Shown one piece after another: positions 8,979 through 18,713 of a stretch of 64,000 nucleotides of DNA. Under the pieces are notes generated by a model. That model saw only the letters and a program-made list of their open reading frames with translations, made no database searches and was not told the DNA's origin. The first letter of the stretch is position 1; the number at the start of each line of letters is the position of its first letter. The stretch spans positions 1,550,001 through 1,614,000 of the forward strand of contig NZ_CP143541.1 in the NCBI RefSeq assembly GCF_040126055.1, written 5' to 3'. This DNA comes from Pseudalkalibacillus sp. SCS-8 (lineage in GTDB: Bacteria > Bacillota > Bacilli > Bacillales > Fictibacillaceae). The position numbers and the translations under genes are program-made.

Positions 8979-9167
8979 TTATACGCGCTCTACTTTACCT
9001 GATTTCAAGGCACGAGCAGATACATAAACTCGTTTCGGTTTACCGTCAACAAGGATACGGACTTTTTGTACGTTTGCTCCCCATTTACGTTTTGTAGTGT
9101 TCAACGCGTGAGAACGCTTGTTTCCGAAGCTTGTCTTCTTACCAGTAACAACACATTTTCTAGCCAT
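8979..9167 (-). CDS. rpmB: 50S ribosomal protein L28
   Basis: This 62-residue L28 starts [16 protein letters not shown] and is rich in Lys/Arg. The usual paired CxxC zinc motifs of some L28 paralogues are absent, so this is the zinc-independent form. The start ATG (9165-9167, complement) has AAAGGAGG upstream on the minus strand. It is transcribed opposite to all its neighbours, as in B. subtilis, from a promoter in the divergent gap with yloU. Confidence 0.96.
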   Translation of the reverse strand: MARKCVVTGKKTSFGNKRSHALNTTKRKWGANVQKVRILVDGKPKRVYVSARALKSGKVERV

Positions 9168-9237
9168 GGTAAATGAACCTCCTTTATTGCAAATAAGAGA
9201 AATAATGCATGTTAATTTCCATATGAAATACTATCCT

Positions 9238-9266
9238 ATATTAGCATGAGAGAAGTGAGATTGCAA
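9238..9266 (-). promoter_or_regulatory. Candidate SigA promoter for rpmB
   Basis: On the minus strand TTGCAA (9261-9266) is followed by a 17-base spacer and TAATAT (9238-9243). Position and direction fit rpmB. The -10 match is imperfect, so the call is moderate. Confidence 0.5.
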
Positions 9267-9289
9267 CATGGTTTATCAAGTTTATTTAC

Positions 9290-9318
9290 TTGACAATAAA
9301 TATGCATTTCATGATATT
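9290..9318 (+). promoter_or_regulatory. Candidate SigA promoter for yloU-fakA
   Basis: A perfect -35 TTGACA (9290-9295) is followed after 17 bases by GATATT (9313-9318, four of six matches). A second AT-rich -10-like stretch (TATAGTAAAAT, about 9343-9353) lies downstream and could be used instead. Confidence 0.45.
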
Positions 9319-9391
9319 TTCTTTTAAAATGTTAGATATTATAGTAAAATGACACTAGTCATAGGTCATTAAATCCAAGGGAGGATTCTAC

Positions 9392-9754
9392 ATGTCTATA
9401 GAAATGAAAACCAAGTATGGAGAAATCGATATCTCAAATGATGTCATCGCTACCATCGCAGGTGGAGCAGCAATCGACTGTTATGGTATCATCGGAATGG
9501 CATCTCAAAAGCAAATCAAAGATGGCATTACAGAGCTTCTGGGGCGAGACAACTTCAGTCGTGGAATTGTCGTACGTCAAGAAGAAGATGAAGTGCACAT
9601 AGACATGTATATCATCGTCAGCTATGGAACGAAGATTTCTGAAGTAGCTCACAATGTTCAAACAAAAGTGAAGTATACGCTTGATCAAATGCTCGGATTA
9701 TCAGTTGATTCCGTCAATATTTTTGTTCAAGGCGTGAGGGTGACGAACCCGTAA
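9392..9754 (+). CDS. yloU: Asp23/YloU family envelope-stress protein
   Basis: This 120-residue Asp23/DUF322 protein includes the characteristic segment GGAAIDCYGIIGMA near residues 28-41. Family members are abundant cytoplasmic proteins associated with the membrane or alkaline and envelope stress. The gene is conserved upstream of fakA in Bacillota. ATG 9392 has AAGGGAGGA upstream, and fakA follows after 16 bases. The biochemical role of the family is not established. Confidence 0.9.
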   Translation: MSIEMKTKYGEIDISNDVIATIAGGAAIDCYGIIGMASQKQIKDGITELLGRDNFSRGIVVRQEEDEVHIDMYIIVSYGTKISEVAHNVQTKVKYTLDQMLGLSVDSVNIFVQGVRVTNP

Positions 9755-9770
9755 CGAGGAGGAAGAATTC

Positions 9771-11447
9771 GTGACAGTGAAGAAGTTAGGCGGGAAAAAG
9801 CTTTCCCAAATGTTTATCTATGGGGCGGATAACCTGAACAAAAATGTGAAAATGGTTGATGCCCTTAATGTGTTTCCGGTACCAGATGGAGATACCGGTA
9901 CGAATATGAATTTGACGATCACTTCTGGTGTCAAAGAAGTGAAAGGACTGGATTCAGATGATGCAAGTGTAGTTGCATCATCATTTTCTAAAGGTCTCTT
10001 GATGGGGGCTAGAGGAAACTCAGGTGTTATTCTTTCTCAGCTATTCAGAGGGTTTTCTAAGGCGCTCACTGGAAAGAATGAAGTCGATACCAAGCTCTTT
10101 GCAGAAGCATTGGAGGCTGGTGTGGAAACGGCATACAAAGCTGTTATGAAACCGGTGGAAGGAACGATCTTGACCGTTGCCAAGGATTCAGCCAAAAAAG
10201 CATCCAAGGCAGCCAAAAAGACGGATGACCTTGTTTCATTGATGGAGCAAACGTTGAAAGAGGCAAAAGAATCACTTGATCGTACGCCGGATTTATTACC
10301 TGTATTAAAGGAAGTAGGCGTAGTCGATTCTGGTGGACAAGGACTCGTCACGATTTATGAAGGTTTCTTGGCTGTTCTTGAAGGAAAGGACTTACCTGAG
10401 GTCAGCATTTCTGGACCATCAATGGATGATTTGGTCAATGCAGAACATCATAAAGCTCAAATGCACATGAAAACAGAAGACATCCATTATGGATACTGTA
10501 CTGAATTCATGGTGAAATTCAAAAAAGACAAAACGGATCAAAACCCGTTCTCTGAAGATGACTTCCGTAATGAGCTGAATGAGCACGGAGACTCTTTGCT
10601 CGTCGTTTCGGATGAAGAACTTGTCAAGGTTCATATACATACGGAAAAGCCGGGCGATATGCTGTCTCTAGCACAATCTTATGGAGATCTGATCAACATC
10701 AAGATTGAAAATATGCGTGAACAGCACACCGCGATTCTAGAGAGTGAAAAGCATGAACCTGAAGAGAAAGTTAAAGCACCTGAAAAGAAAAAGCCTTTCG
10801 GTATCATTACCGTTTCAATGGGCTCAGGTATTGAAGAATTATTCAAAAGTCTGGGTGCTACAGTCGTGATTGCAGGTGGACAAACGATGAATCCGAGTAC
10901 GGAAGACATCGTGAAAGCAATTGAAGAAGCTCATGCTGAAAAAGTGATCATTCTTCCGAACAACGGCAACATTGTTATGGCTGCAGAACAAGCTTCATCC
11001 GTTGTTGATGAAGATGTAGCTGTCGTTAAGACGAAAACCGTACCACAAGGTATTTCAGCCTTACTGGCGTTCAACCCAAGCGCTTCATTGGAAGACAACC
11101 AGGAAAACATGTCTGAAGCTGCTGGAGAAGTGAAGTCAGGGCAAGTTACATTTGCAGTACGCGACACTTCTATTGATGGGGTGGAAATTAAGAAAGATGA
11201 TTTCATGGGTATTTTTGACGGCAAAATCGTTACCGCGAAGAAAACCCAGAAAGAAGCAGTTGAAGCCCTCTTGGCAGATATGATCGATGAAGATGATGAA
11301 ATTGTAACGATCATTTATGGTGAGGATGCGAATCAACAAGAGGCTGAAGCGCTTGAAGACTGGATTACAGAACGTCATCCAGATGCTGAGGTCGAAATTC
11401 ACCCAGGTAAACAACCGATTTACTCTTATATCATTTCTGTTGAATAA
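9771..11447 (+). CDS. fakA: Fatty acid kinase subunit FakA (YloV, DhaL-like)
   Basis: This 558-residue protein has an N-terminal DhaL/DAK2-type ATP-binding domain: PVPDGDTGTNMN (about 41-52, Mg-ATP-binding aspartates) and GARGNSGVILSQ. A middle domain and a C-terminal DegV-like FakB-interacting region follow. With FakB, FakA phosphorylates exogenous or released fatty acids to acyl phosphates, which PlsX/PlsY use for phospholipid synthesis. The start is GTG 9771 behind GAGGAGGAAGAATTC. The functional link with plsX and fapR, 4-6 kb downstream, is worth noting. Confidence 0.93.
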   Translation: MTVKKLGGKKLSQMFIYGADNLNKNVKMVDALNVFPVPDGDTGTNMNLTITSGVKEVKGLDSDDASVVASSFSKGLLMGARGNSGVILSQLFRGFSKALTGKNEVDTKLFAEALEAGVETAYKAVMKPVEGTILTVAKDSAKKASKAAKKTDDLVSLMEQTLKEAKESLDRTPDLLPVLKEVGVVDSGGQGLVTIYEGFLAVLEGKDLPEVSISGPSMDDLVNAEHHKAQMHMKTEDIHYGYCTEFMVKFKKDKTDQNPFSEDDFRNELNEHGDSLLVVSDEELVKVHIHTEKPGDMLSLAQSYGDLINIKIENMREQHTAILESEKHEPEEKVKAPEKKKPFGIITVSMGSGIEELFKSLGATVVIAGGQTMNPSTEDIVKAIEEAHAEKVIILPNNGNIVMAAEQASSVVDEDVAVVKTKTVPQGISALLAFNPSASLEDNQENMSEAAGEVKSGQVTFAVRDTSIDGVEIKKDDFMGIFDGKIVTAKKTQKEAVEALLADMIDEDDEIVTIIYGEDANQQEAEALEDWITERHPDAEVEIHPGKQPIYSYIISVE

Positions 11448-11456
11448 CGCTCATTC

Positions 11457-11502
11457 ATATTCCTACCATGATCTTTCAATTGGACCGATCAGGTAGGAAT
11501 AT
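11457..11502 (+). terminator. Hairpin after fakA, probable weak terminator
   Basis: ATATTCCTACC (11457-11467) pairs perfectly with GGTAGGAATAT (11492-11502), and TGATC/GATCA extends the stem inward. The T tract after it is poor (TCTGTATT), so it may terminate inefficiently or protect the mRNA end. Confidence 0.6.
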
Positions 11503-11560
11503 TCTGTATTAGGGGAAGTTAAACACAAATTACTATCTGCTAATTCTGGAGGAATGCAGA

Positions 11561-12223
11561 ATGAAGTTCAAAAGCGTATTCGATATCATCGGACCCATTA
11601 TGATTGGTCCTTCAAGTTCACATACGGCGGGTGCTGCTCGAATTGGACGAGTCGCACGATCCTTGTTCGGCCGTAAGCCGGATTGGGTACATATTTCATT
11701 TTACGGTTCCTTTGCCAAGACCTATAAAGGTCATGGGACCGATGTAGCGATTGTAGGCGGGATTTTAGATTTTGATACGTTCGATGAACGGATCAGTGAA
11801 TCTTTGAAAATCGCTAAAAAAGAGAAAATCAAGGTGAAAATGACAGAAGAGGATGCCTTAACCGATCACCCGAATACTGCCCGTATCCGAATGGGAGATG
11901 AAAAAGGTGAAATTGAGGTGGTAGGAATTTCAATCGGAGGAGGAAAGATTGAAATCACAGAACTGAACGGTTTTGCACTCCGATTGTCAGGGAACCATCC
12001 CGCGCTTCTTGTTGTTCACAATGATCGATACGGAGCGATTGCCGGTGTAGCGAACCTCCTTGCGAAGCTCGAGATCAATATCGGTCATATGGAGGTCGGA
12101 AGGAAAGACGTAGGAAGCGAAGCACTGATGACGATTGAAGTCGATCAGAACCTTGAGGATTCAGTGCTGGTAGAAATCGAAAAGCTGCCTCACATCATTA
12201 AAGCGACGAGAATTCATGATTAA
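11561..12223 (+). CDS. sdaAB: L-serine dehydratase, beta subunit
   Basis: This 220-residue beta subunit of the iron-sulfur L-serine deaminase has the conserved GPSSSHTAGAARIGR motif (about 17-31), followed by an ACT-like C-terminal domain (about 148-220). With SdaAA it converts L-serine to pyruvate and ammonia. ATG 11561 has TGGAGGAATGC upstream. The alpha-subunit gene follows after 20 bases. Confidence 0.94.
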   Translation: MKFKSVFDIIGPIMIGPSSSHTAGAARIGRVARSLFGRKPDWVHISFYGSFAKTYKGHGTDVAIVGGILDFDTFDERISESLKIAKKEKIKVKMTEEDALTDHPNTARIRMGDEKGEIEVVGISIGGGKIEITELNGFALRLSGNHPALLVVHNDRYGAIAGVANLLAKLEINIGHMEVGRKDVGSEALMTIEVDQNLEDSVLVEIEKLPHIIKATRIHD

Positions 12224-12243
12224 CGAGAAGGGTGGTAATCAGA

Positions 12244-13131
12244 ATGTTCCGAAATGTCAGTGAGTTAGTTGAATTAGCTGTTTCAAAGGATATCCCGATT
12301 TCAGAAGTAATGATCCTGCAAGAAATAGAAGTGACCGGGCGGGATCGGGAGACCGTCGTAGAGCTTATGGAAAAAAACCTTGATGTCATGGAACAAGCTG
12401 TTGAAAGAGGGATCAAGGAAGGTGTCAGATCACATTCGGGCTTGACTGGCGGAGATGCAGTCCTTTTGCAGAAATATATTGAAAGCGGAAAGAGCCTTGC
12501 TGGAAAGACGGTATTGGATGCAGTGAGTAAGGCTGTGGCGACGAATGAAGTGAATGCGGCAATGGGGACGATATGTGCGACACCGACAGCTGGTTCTGCA
12601 GGCGTGGTCCCTGGAACTTTATTTGCATTACGTGACAAATTGAATCCAACTCGTGAACAGATGGTACGATACTTGTTCACATCAGGGGCATTCGGTTTTG
12701 TTGTCGCCAACAATGCTTCCATTTCAGGTGCTGCTGGTGGATGCCAAGCGGAAGTGGGTTCTGCTACCGGTATGGCAGCTGCCGCAATCGTCGAATTGGC
12801 TGGGGGAACACCTGAACAATCTGCACAGGCGATGGCGATTGCATTGAAGAACATGCTTGGACTCGTCTGTGATCCTGTAGCCGGTCTTGTTGAAGTTCCA
12901 TGTGTGAAACGGAATGCAATAGGTGCAAGCATCGCAATCACAGCTGCGGACATGTCTTTAGCAGGCATTACGAGCCGTATACCATGTGATGAAGTGATTG
13001 ATGCGATGTATAAGATCGGAGAGTCGATGCCGACAGCATTGAAGGAAACTGCACAAGGAGGGTTAGCGGCAACTCCGACAGGAAGAGAGCTTGAAGCGAA
13101 AATATATGGAGTGCCGTTAAAGAAAAAATAA
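12244..13131 (+). CDS. sdaAA: L-serine dehydratase, alpha subunit (Fe-S)
   Basis: This 295-residue catalytic subunit carries the 4Fe-4S cluster cysteines in the family contexts GGCQAEVG, GLVCDPVAG and EVPCVKRN, and the substrate loop SHSGLTGGD. I chose ATG 12244, eight bases after AAGGGTGG; an in-frame GTG at 12232 lies inside that ribosome site. The TAA stop overlaps the recG start by one base (TAATG), implying coupled translation of a repair helicase with an amino-acid catabolic enzyme, an arrangement also known in other bacilli. Confidence 0.94.
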   Translation: MFRNVSELVELAVSKDIPISEVMILQEIEVTGRDRETVVELMEKNLDVMEQAVERGIKEGVRSHSGLTGGDAVLLQKYIESGKSLAGKTVLDAVSKAVATNEVNAAMGTICATPTAGSAGVVPGTLFALRDKLNPTREQMVRYLFTSGAFGFVVANNASISGAAGGCQAEVGSATGMAAAAIVELAGGTPEQSAQAMAIALKNMLGLVCDPVAGLVEVPCVKRNAIGASIAITAADMSLAGITSRIPCDEVIDAMYKIGESMPTALKETAQGGLAATPTGRELEAKIYGVPLKKK

Positions 13132-15167
13132 TGGATTTGAATCAACCTGTTATTCATGTAAAAGGGATCGGTGAAGCTAGAGCGGTAGAGCTCGCCGATT
13201 TGAACATACACACCATAGAAGATCTGCTTATGTATTTTCCTTATCGATATGAAGATTTTCAGGTGAAGGATTTAACTGAGCTTAAGCAAGACGAAAAAGC
13301 AACGATAGAAGGGAAGGTTCATAGTGAACCTTCTTTACGCTATTATGGCCGTAAGAAATCAAGGCTGACGGTAAAAGTCCTGGTTGGCAAATATTTATTG
13401 ACTGCTGTCTTTTTCAACCGTGCCTTTTTGAAGAAGCAATTCACGATCGGACAGCCGGTTACGATTACTGGGAAATGGGATCAACATCGTCTCACGATTA
13501 CAGGACAGCACGTTACATTCAGCCATCAGGAAAGTGAGGAAACGATTGAACCCGTCTACTCGGTTAAAGGGGATTGGACGGTAAAGCGGGTAAGGCATGT
13601 CATCCACCAGGCTTTACATCAATACGTTCAGCACATTGAGGAAATTTTGCCAGAGGAACTCAGAAGACAATACAAATTAATAGAACGGAAGCAGGCTGTC
13701 CAGTGGATCCATGTTCCACAAAGCCACGAACATTTAAAACATGCGAGAAGATACTTTGTATACGAAGAACTCCTCATGTTCCAGTTAAAAATGCAATGGT
13801 GGCGAAAGCAGGAAAAAGAAAAGACAGATGGAAAATCGCGTGCACTTGATCAGGAAAAAATCCAAGCCTTCGTCCATTCGCTCCCATTCCCATTGACCGG
13901 AGCGCAACAAAGGGTTACAGATGAAATCCTTACCGACCTTCGTTCGCCATACAGGATGAACAGATTACTCCAGGGGGATGTCGGTTCTGGAAAAACGATC
14001 GTCGCTGCCATCAGTATGTTTGCACTCGTTACAGCTGGCATGCAATCTGCCTTGATGGTACCAACTGAAATACTTGCCGAGCAACATTATGAATCGATGA
14101 AAGATTTGTTTGAAAAGCTAGAGATTAAGGTGGAACTCCTTACTAGTTCCATCAAAGGAAAACGTCGAACAGAAATCCTGCAGCGGGTCGTTGAGGGTGA
14201 AGTCGATATTTTGATCGGTACGCACGCTCTCATCCAGGAGGAAGTTCAATTCAAAAACCTTGGACTCGTCATTACAGATGAGCAACATCGCTTCGGTGTG
14301 AACCAACGGAAGGTTTTCCGTCAGAAAGGGATTACACCTGACGTGTTGTTCATGACGGCTACCCCAATCCCTCGTACATTGGCCATTTCCGCATTTGGTG
14401 ATATGGATGTGTCGACAATCGATGAAATGCCAGCAGGACGCAAGCCGATTGAAACGTATTGGGCTAAACATGATATGTTGGACCGCGTTTTGGCATTTGT
14501 TGAGAAGGAACTTCGAAATGGTAGGCAAGCTTATGTGATTTGCCCACTGATCGAAGAATCCGACAAAATGGATTTCCAGAATGCCGTCGATGTCCACGCG
14601 CAACTGCAACAGTATTTCACAAATTTCAATGTAGGTTTGATGCACGGACGTCTTGCAGTAGAGGAAAAGGAAGACATGATGACGCGTTTCAGTAAGAATG
14701 AAGTTCACATACTTGTTTCCACGACAGTAGTAGAGGTAGGGGTGAACGTTCCAAATGCCACGGTTATGGTCGTGTATGATGCAGAACGCTTCGGTCTTTC
14801 TCAATTGCATCAGCTTAGAGGAAGGGTAGGTCGTGGGGATGCCCAGTCCTATTGCATTCTTATCGCTGACCCTAAGACAGATGTCGGGAAAGAACGCATG
14901 CAGATCATGACTGAAACAAATGATGGTTTTGAACTCTCACAACGAGATCTGGAACTTCGTGGACCAGGGGACTTTTTCGGTAAAAAGCAAAGCGGTCTGC
15001 CTGAATTTAAGGTTGCCGATCTTGTCCATGATTATCGTGCACTTGAAGTGGCAAGAGAAGATGCTGCGAAAATGGTCAATTCCGCTGCATTCTGGGAAGA
15101 GGATACGTATGCCTCTCTCCGTACTTGGCTGTTGAGTCAAGTGGAACACTGGGAAGAGCTTGATTAG
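13131..15167 (+). CDS. recG: ATP-dependent DNA helicase RecG
   Basis: This 678-residue RecG has an N-terminal wedge OB domain that grips branched DNA and two helicase domains. Motif I is GDVGSGKT (about 283-290). Motif II is DEQHRFG, motif III MTATPIPRT, and the C-terminal motifs QLRGRVGRG and the TRG hairpin region are intact. It remodels stalled replication forks and Holliday junctions. No clear ribosome site precedes ATG 13131, so initiation probably depends on ribosomes finishing sdaAA. Confidence 0.95.
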   Translation: MDLNQPVIHVKGIGEARAVELADLNIHTIEDLLMYFPYRYEDFQVKDLTELKQDEKATIEGKVHSEPSLRYYGRKKSRLTVKVLVGKYLLTAVFFNRAFLKKQFTIGQPVTITGKWDQHRLTITGQHVTFSHQESEETIEPVYSVKGDWTVKRVRHVIHQALHQYVQHIEEILPEELRRQYKLIERKQAVQWIHVPQSHEHLKHARRYFVYEELLMFQLKMQWWRKQEKEKTDGKSRALDQEKIQAFVHSLPFPLTGAQQRVTDEILTDLRSPYRMNRLLQGDVGSGKTIVAAISMFALVTAGMQSALMVPTEILAEQHYESMKDLFEKLEIKVELLTSSIKGKRRTEILQRVVEGEVDILIGTHALIQEEVQFKNLGLVITDEQHRFGVNQRKVFRQKGITPDVLFMTATPIPRTLAISAFGDMDVSTIDEMPAGRKPIETYWAKHDMLDRVLAFVEKELRNGRQAYVICPLIEESDKMDFQNAVDVHAQLQQYFTNFNVGLMHGRLAVEEKEDMMTRFSKNEVHILVSTTVVEVGVNVPNATVMVVYDAERFGLSQLHQLRGRVGRGDAQSYCILIADPKTDVGKERMQIMTETNDGFELSQRDLELRGPGDFFGKKQSGLPEFKVADLVHDYRALEVAREDAAKMVNSAAFWEEDTYASLRTWLLSQVEHWEELD

Positions 15168-15177
15168 CGGCTAATCC

Positions 15178-15206
15178 TTGAAAATCGGTTTTAATCATTA
15201 TATACT
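15178..15206 (+). promoter_or_regulatory. SigA promoter of the fapR operon
   Basis: TTGAAA (15178-15183), a 17-base spacer and TATACT (15201-15206) form a near-consensus SigA promoter just after recG. The start site would fall at about 15213, inside the FapR operator. Confidence 0.8.
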
Positions 15207-15210
15207 ACTT

Positions 15211-15227
15211 TTAGTACCTACTCATAA
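15211..15227 (+). promoter_or_regulatory. FapR operator
   Basis: TTAGTACCTACTCATAA matches the FapR box core TTAGTACCT(A/G) known in Bacillus. It overlaps the predicted transcription start, which fits repression of fapR-plsX-fabD-fabG that is relieved when malonyl-CoA binds FapR. Confidence 0.85.
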
Positions 15228-15247
15228 GAGTAAGAGATGGTGAAGCA

Positions 15248-15820
15248 ATGAAGAGAAATAAGAAGGAACGTCAGCAGTTGTTGAAAGAGACGATCCTGAT
15301 CAATCCTTTCATAACAGATGAAGACTTGGCCAATCGTTTCGGCGTCAGTGTCCAAACGATCAGGCTCGATCGATTGGAACTTTCCATACCTGAATTAAGG
15401 GAAAGGATCAAGAATGTAGCTCAACAACAATTGGATGAAGTGAAAGCACTCTCCATTGAAGATGTAATCGGTGAAATCATCGATCTGCAACTTGATGAAT
15501 CAGCAATTTCGATCTTGGACATCAAGAAAGAGCATGTTTTTTCCAGGCATAACATTGCAAGGGGCCATCATTTATTTGCACAGGCAAACTCACTAGCTGT
15601 TGCCATCATCAATGATGAGCTCGCTTTAACTGCAAAATCGAACATTCATTTCACCCGCCAGGTGAAAGAAGGCGAACGGGTCGTGGCAAAAGCTTCTGTT
15701 AAAGAACACATGTCAGACCGCACAATTGTCCAGGTCACCAGTTATGTTGAGCAAGAAAAAGTCTTTGAAGGTGTCTTTACAATGTTCCGTTCGAACAAAA
15801 GCAGCACAGAAAGGACGTAA
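15248..15820 (+). CDS. fapR: Fatty acid and phospholipid biosynthesis repressor FapR
   Basis: This 190-residue repressor has an N-terminal helix-turn-helix ([19 protein letters not shown], about 24-42) and a C-terminal hot-dog domain (about 75-185) that binds malonyl-CoA. It controls fatty acid and phospholipid synthesis genes, including its own operon, whose promoter carries a recognisable operator. The start is ATG 15248. plsX follows after seven bases. Confidence 0.96.
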   Translation: MKRNKKERQQLLKETILINPFITDEDLANRFGVSVQTIRLDRLELSIPELRERIKNVAQQQLDEVKALSIEDVIGEIIDLQLDESAISILDIKKEHVFSRHNIARGHHLFAQANSLAVAIINDELALTAKSNIHFTRQVKEGERVVAKASVKEHMSDRTIVQVTSYVEQEKVFEGVFTMFRSNKSSTERT

Positions 15821-15827
15821 ATGGAAA

Positions 15828-16829
15828 ATGAAAATTGCAATTGATGCAATGGGAGGCGACCATGCACCCGAACAAATCGTACTGGGTGCAATGAAGGTGG
15901 TCCAGGAATATAAAGAATTAGAAGTGGTATTGGTCGGTGATGAAGCTGAAATCAATAAATACTTGACCGATTCCGATCGAATCTCGATCATACATACGAA
16001 TGAAAAAATAACGAGTGAAGACGAGCCAGTCCGAGCTGTAAGAAGGAAAAAGGATGCTTCCATGGTCCTCTCAGCTGTGGAAGTGAAAGAAGGAAGAGCG
16101 GATGCGTGTATATCCGCTGGAAATACCGGTGCGTTGATGACGACTGGACTGCTTCATGTCGGCCGTATAAAGGGAATCGACCGCCCTGCGCTATCACCCA
16201 CACTGCCTACCATGGATGGTAATGGGTTTGTATTATTGGATGTCGGCTCGAACATGGATGCCAAAGCAGAGCACTTATTCCAATATGCCTTAATGGGGAC
16301 TGTCTACAGTCAAAAGGTAAGAAACATCGATCGCCCAAGGGTTGGTCTGCTAAACGTCGGGACTGAAGAAGGCAAAGGAAATGAGCTTTCCAAAAAAGCT
16401 TACACGATGCTAAAGGAATCCGAGCATATCCATTTTGTCGGAAATGTGGAAGCGCGTGATCTTCTTGATGGCATTGCAGATGTCGTCGTTTGCGACGGTT
16501 TCTCTGGAAACCTTGTCTTGAAAACGATTGAAGGAACAGCTATGTCGATCTTTTCAATGTTGAAGGAACAATTGATGAGCTCAATGAAAAGTAAATTGGC
16601 AGCAGCGGTCTTGAAACCACAATTCAAGGCACTGAAAGCAAAATTGGATTATAGTGAGTATGGGGGAGCCGCTTTATTCGGCTTAAGAGCTCCTGTCATA
16701 AAAGCACACGGATCCTCGGATGCAACTGCCATCTTGAATGCTATTCGCCAAGCACGCCATATGGTCGAACATGACATGGTCGATATTATTACTGAAAAAG
16801 CTTCAAGGCTGGAAGGGAATGAAGGATGA
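15828..16829 (+). CDS. plsX: Phosphate acyltransferase PlsX
   Basis: This 333-residue PlsX makes acyl phosphate from acyl-ACP for PlsY-dependent phospholipid synthesis. The N terminus [14 protein letters not shown] is the family signature, followed by SAGNTGALM (about 97-105) and GFSGN near residue 223. In-frame codons upstream of 15828 overlap fapR and are not conserved, so ATG 15828 was chosen. The stop directly abuts the fabD start. Confidence 0.96.
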   Translation: MKIAIDAMGGDHAPEQIVLGAMKVVQEYKELEVVLVGDEAEINKYLTDSDRISIIHTNEKITSEDEPVRAVRRKKDASMVLSAVEVKEGRADACISAGNTGALMTTGLLHVGRIKGIDRPALSPTLPTMDGNGFVLLDVGSNMDAKAEHLFQYALMGTVYSQKVRNIDRPRVGLLNVGTEEGKGNELSKKAYTMLKESEHIHFVGNVEARDLLDGIADVVVCDGFSGNLVLKTIEGTAMSIFSMLKEQLMSSMKSKLAAAVLKPQFKALKAKLDYSEYGGAALFGLRAPVIKAHGSSDATAILNAIRQARHMVEHDMVDIITEKASRLEGNEG

Positions 16830-17771
16830 ATGGGTAAAATCGCATTTTTATTTCCTGGACAAGGATCCCAGCAGGTGGGAATGGGACAGGATTTAGCGGA
16901 AAAGAACGAATCATCTGAAGCGGTGTTCAAAAAAGCGGATGAAAGACTCGGTTATGCGTTATCCGATATCATCAAGAATGGACCGGAAGACAAGCTGACA
17001 AGAACTGAGAATACGCAACCAGCATTATTGACTACGAGTGTCGCCATTTTAGAGGCGATGGGAAAACACGACATCAAGCCGGATTATACAGCAGGGCACA
17101 GTTTAGGTGAATACACTGCACTTGTCGCTTCTGGAGCACTTTCATTCGAAGATGCTGTTTATGCGGTAAGAAAACGCGGGATGTTCATGGAAGAAGCTGT
17201 TCCCGCTGGTAAGGGAGCGATGGCTGCAATACTTGGTATGGAAGTTGATGCGCTTCAAACCATTACGAACCGTGTGACAGAGGAGGGGGATTCCGTTCAA
17301 TTGGCGAACCTGAATTGTCCGGGGCAAATTGTCATATCAGGTACGAAGGAAGGCGTCGAGAAAGCTTCTGAAATCGCGAAAGAAGAAGGCGCAAAGCGGG
17401 TCATCCCTTTACAAGTTAGTGGTCCATTTCATTCAGAACTCATGAAGCCCGCTGCAGAAAAGATGGGTGACGTACTGGATGAATTGACGTTCTCGGATGC
17501 AGCTATTCCTGTCATCGCTAATGTCACTGCTAAACCTGTAACGGATGCTGAAGATATCAAATCAAAATTGATAGACCAAATTTATTCCCCTGTCAGATGG
17601 GAAGAAACGGTACGGTATTTATTGGATGAAGGTGTGGACACATTCGTCGAGATCGGACCGGGTAAAGTACTGACAGGTCTTGTGAAGAAGGTCCACCGTC
17701 GTGCAACGACGATTTCGATATCTGATTCCGAATCGTTGGAAGCAGCAGTCGAAAAGTTGAAGGAGGTATGA
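16830..17771 (+). CDS. fabD: Malonyl-CoA:ACP transacylase FabD
   Basis: This 313-residue enzyme loads malonyl groups onto ACP. It has FPGQGSQ at the N terminus, the nucleophile S91 in GHSLGE, and the catalytic histidine in GPFHSELM (about 199). A partial ribosome site AAGGATGA overlaps the plsX end, implying coupled translation. The gene lies within the FapR-controlled operon. Confidence 0.96.
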   Translation: MGKIAFLFPGQGSQQVGMGQDLAEKNESSEAVFKKADERLGYALSDIIKNGPEDKLTRTENTQPALLTTSVAILEAMGKHDIKPDYTAGHSLGEYTALVASGALSFEDAVYAVRKRGMFMEEAVPAGKGAMAAILGMEVDALQTITNRVTEEGDSVQLANLNCPGQIVISGTKEGVEKASEIAKEEGAKRVIPLQVSGPFHSELMKPAAEKMGDVLDELTFSDAAIPVIANVTAKPVTDAEDIKSKLIDQIYSPVRWEETVRYLLDEGVDTFVEIGPGKVLTGLVKKVHRRATTISISDSESLEAAVEKLKEV

Positions 17772-17775
17772 TTTA

Positions 17776-18516
17776 ATGCTTACTGGTAAAACTGCCTTAG
17801 TAACAGGGGCTTCAAGAGGAATCGGTCGTGCAATCGCACTTGAACTGGCCCGTCAAGGGGCTTCAGTCGCCGTCAATTACTCAGGAAGTGAAGAGAAAGC
17901 CCGAAAAGTTGTCGAAGAAATCCAGGAGAACGGAGGAAAGGCATTCGCGATCCAATCGGATGTAGCTAGCATGGACTCTGTGACTTCAATGATAAAAGAA
18001 GTCATATCTACGTTCGGCTCACTGGATATTCTTGTAAACAACGCAGGTATCACTCGTGATAATCTGTTGATGAGGATGAAAGAAGAAGAATGGGACGCGG
18101 TAATCAACACGAATCTGAAGGGTGTCTTCAATTGCACCAAAGCCGTGACTCGTCAAATGATGAAGCAGCGTTCTGGACGCATCATCAATATCGCTTCTAT
18201 TGTAGGTGTATCGGGTAATCCAGGTCAGGCAAACTATGTTGCTGCAAAAGCAGGCGTAATCGGACTCACGAAATCGACAGCCAAAGAATTATCAAGTCGA
18301 GGAATCACCGTCAACGCTGTTGCACCAGGCTTCATTGAAACCGATATGACTGACGCACTTGAAGGTGACGTAAAAGATGAAATGCTGAAGCAAATTCCTC
18401 TATCAAGACTTGGACGACCTGAGGATATCGCAGCAGCCGTTAGATTCCTTGCTAGTGATGAGGCGAGTTATATTACGGGGCAGACTCTACACGTCGACGG
18501 CGGCATGGTGATGTAA
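17776..18516 (+). CDS. fabG: 3-oxoacyl-[ACP] reductase FabG
   Basis: This 246-residue short-chain dehydrogenase uses NADPH to reduce 3-oxoacyl-ACP. The cofactor loop is TGASRGIG (10-17) and NNAG is at 88-91. The catalytic residues are about S141, Y154 and K158 in the YxxxK pattern, and GRPEDIA with the C-terminal HVDGGMVM completes the family pattern. A strong AAGGAGG precedes ATG 17776. It is the last gene before a long hairpin that may terminate most read-through into acpP. Confidence 0.96.
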   Translation: MLTGKTALVTGASRGIGRAIALELARQGASVAVNYSGSEEKARKVVEEIQENGGKAFAIQSDVASMDSVTSMIKEVISTFGSLDILVNNAGITRDNLLMRMKEEEWDAVINTNLKGVFNCTKAVTRQMMKQRSGRIINIASIVGVSGNPGQANYVAAKAGVIGLTKSTAKELSSRGITVNAVAPGFIETDMTDALEGDVKDEMLKQIPLSRLGRPEDIAAAVRFLASDEASYITGQTLHVDGGMVM

Positions 18517-18532
18517 CTTAATATGAGGTTTA

Positions 18533-18575
18533 AAAAGTATCCGATGATAAACGTCGAATTTCATCGTTACTTTTC
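18533..18575 (+). terminator. Hairpin after fabG, probable terminator
   Basis: AAAAGTA (18533-18539) and CGATGA (18542-18547) pair with TCATCG (18561-18566) and TACTTTT, with a small bulge, giving about 13 bp followed by TTTTCTT. This would separate the fapR operon from acpP, which has its own promoter. Confidence 0.6.
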
Positions 18576-18661
18576 TTAAAAGCTATTTAATTATTTATTG
18601 TTGATTTCAAAGGAAACAATATGACTATTCAACAAAACCTAAAAGATTAAAACAATCACAA

Positions 18662-18690
18662 TTTACGAAGTGGTGTACATCTCGTATAAT
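18662..18690 (+). promoter_or_regulatory. SigA promoter of acpP
   Basis: A consensus -10 TATAAT (18685-18690) lies 17 bases after TTTACG (18662-18667). The start site would be about 18697, giving a leader of under 20 bases that is nearly all ribosome site (GAGAGGAGGTGA). Confidence 0.75.
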
Positions 18691-18713
18691 GATTTGAGAG
18701 GAGGTGAACGGAC

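Noticed and set aside
12198..13211. 337-codon open frame on the minus strand opposite sdaAA
   Set aside because: It is the antisense shadow of a well-conserved enzyme gene; it has low-complexity composition and no ribosome site, and sdaAA is complete on the plus strand.
14118..14810. 230-codon open frame on the minus strand within recG
   Set aside because: It is antisense to conserved RecG helicase motifs, with no recognisable domain or ribosome site.
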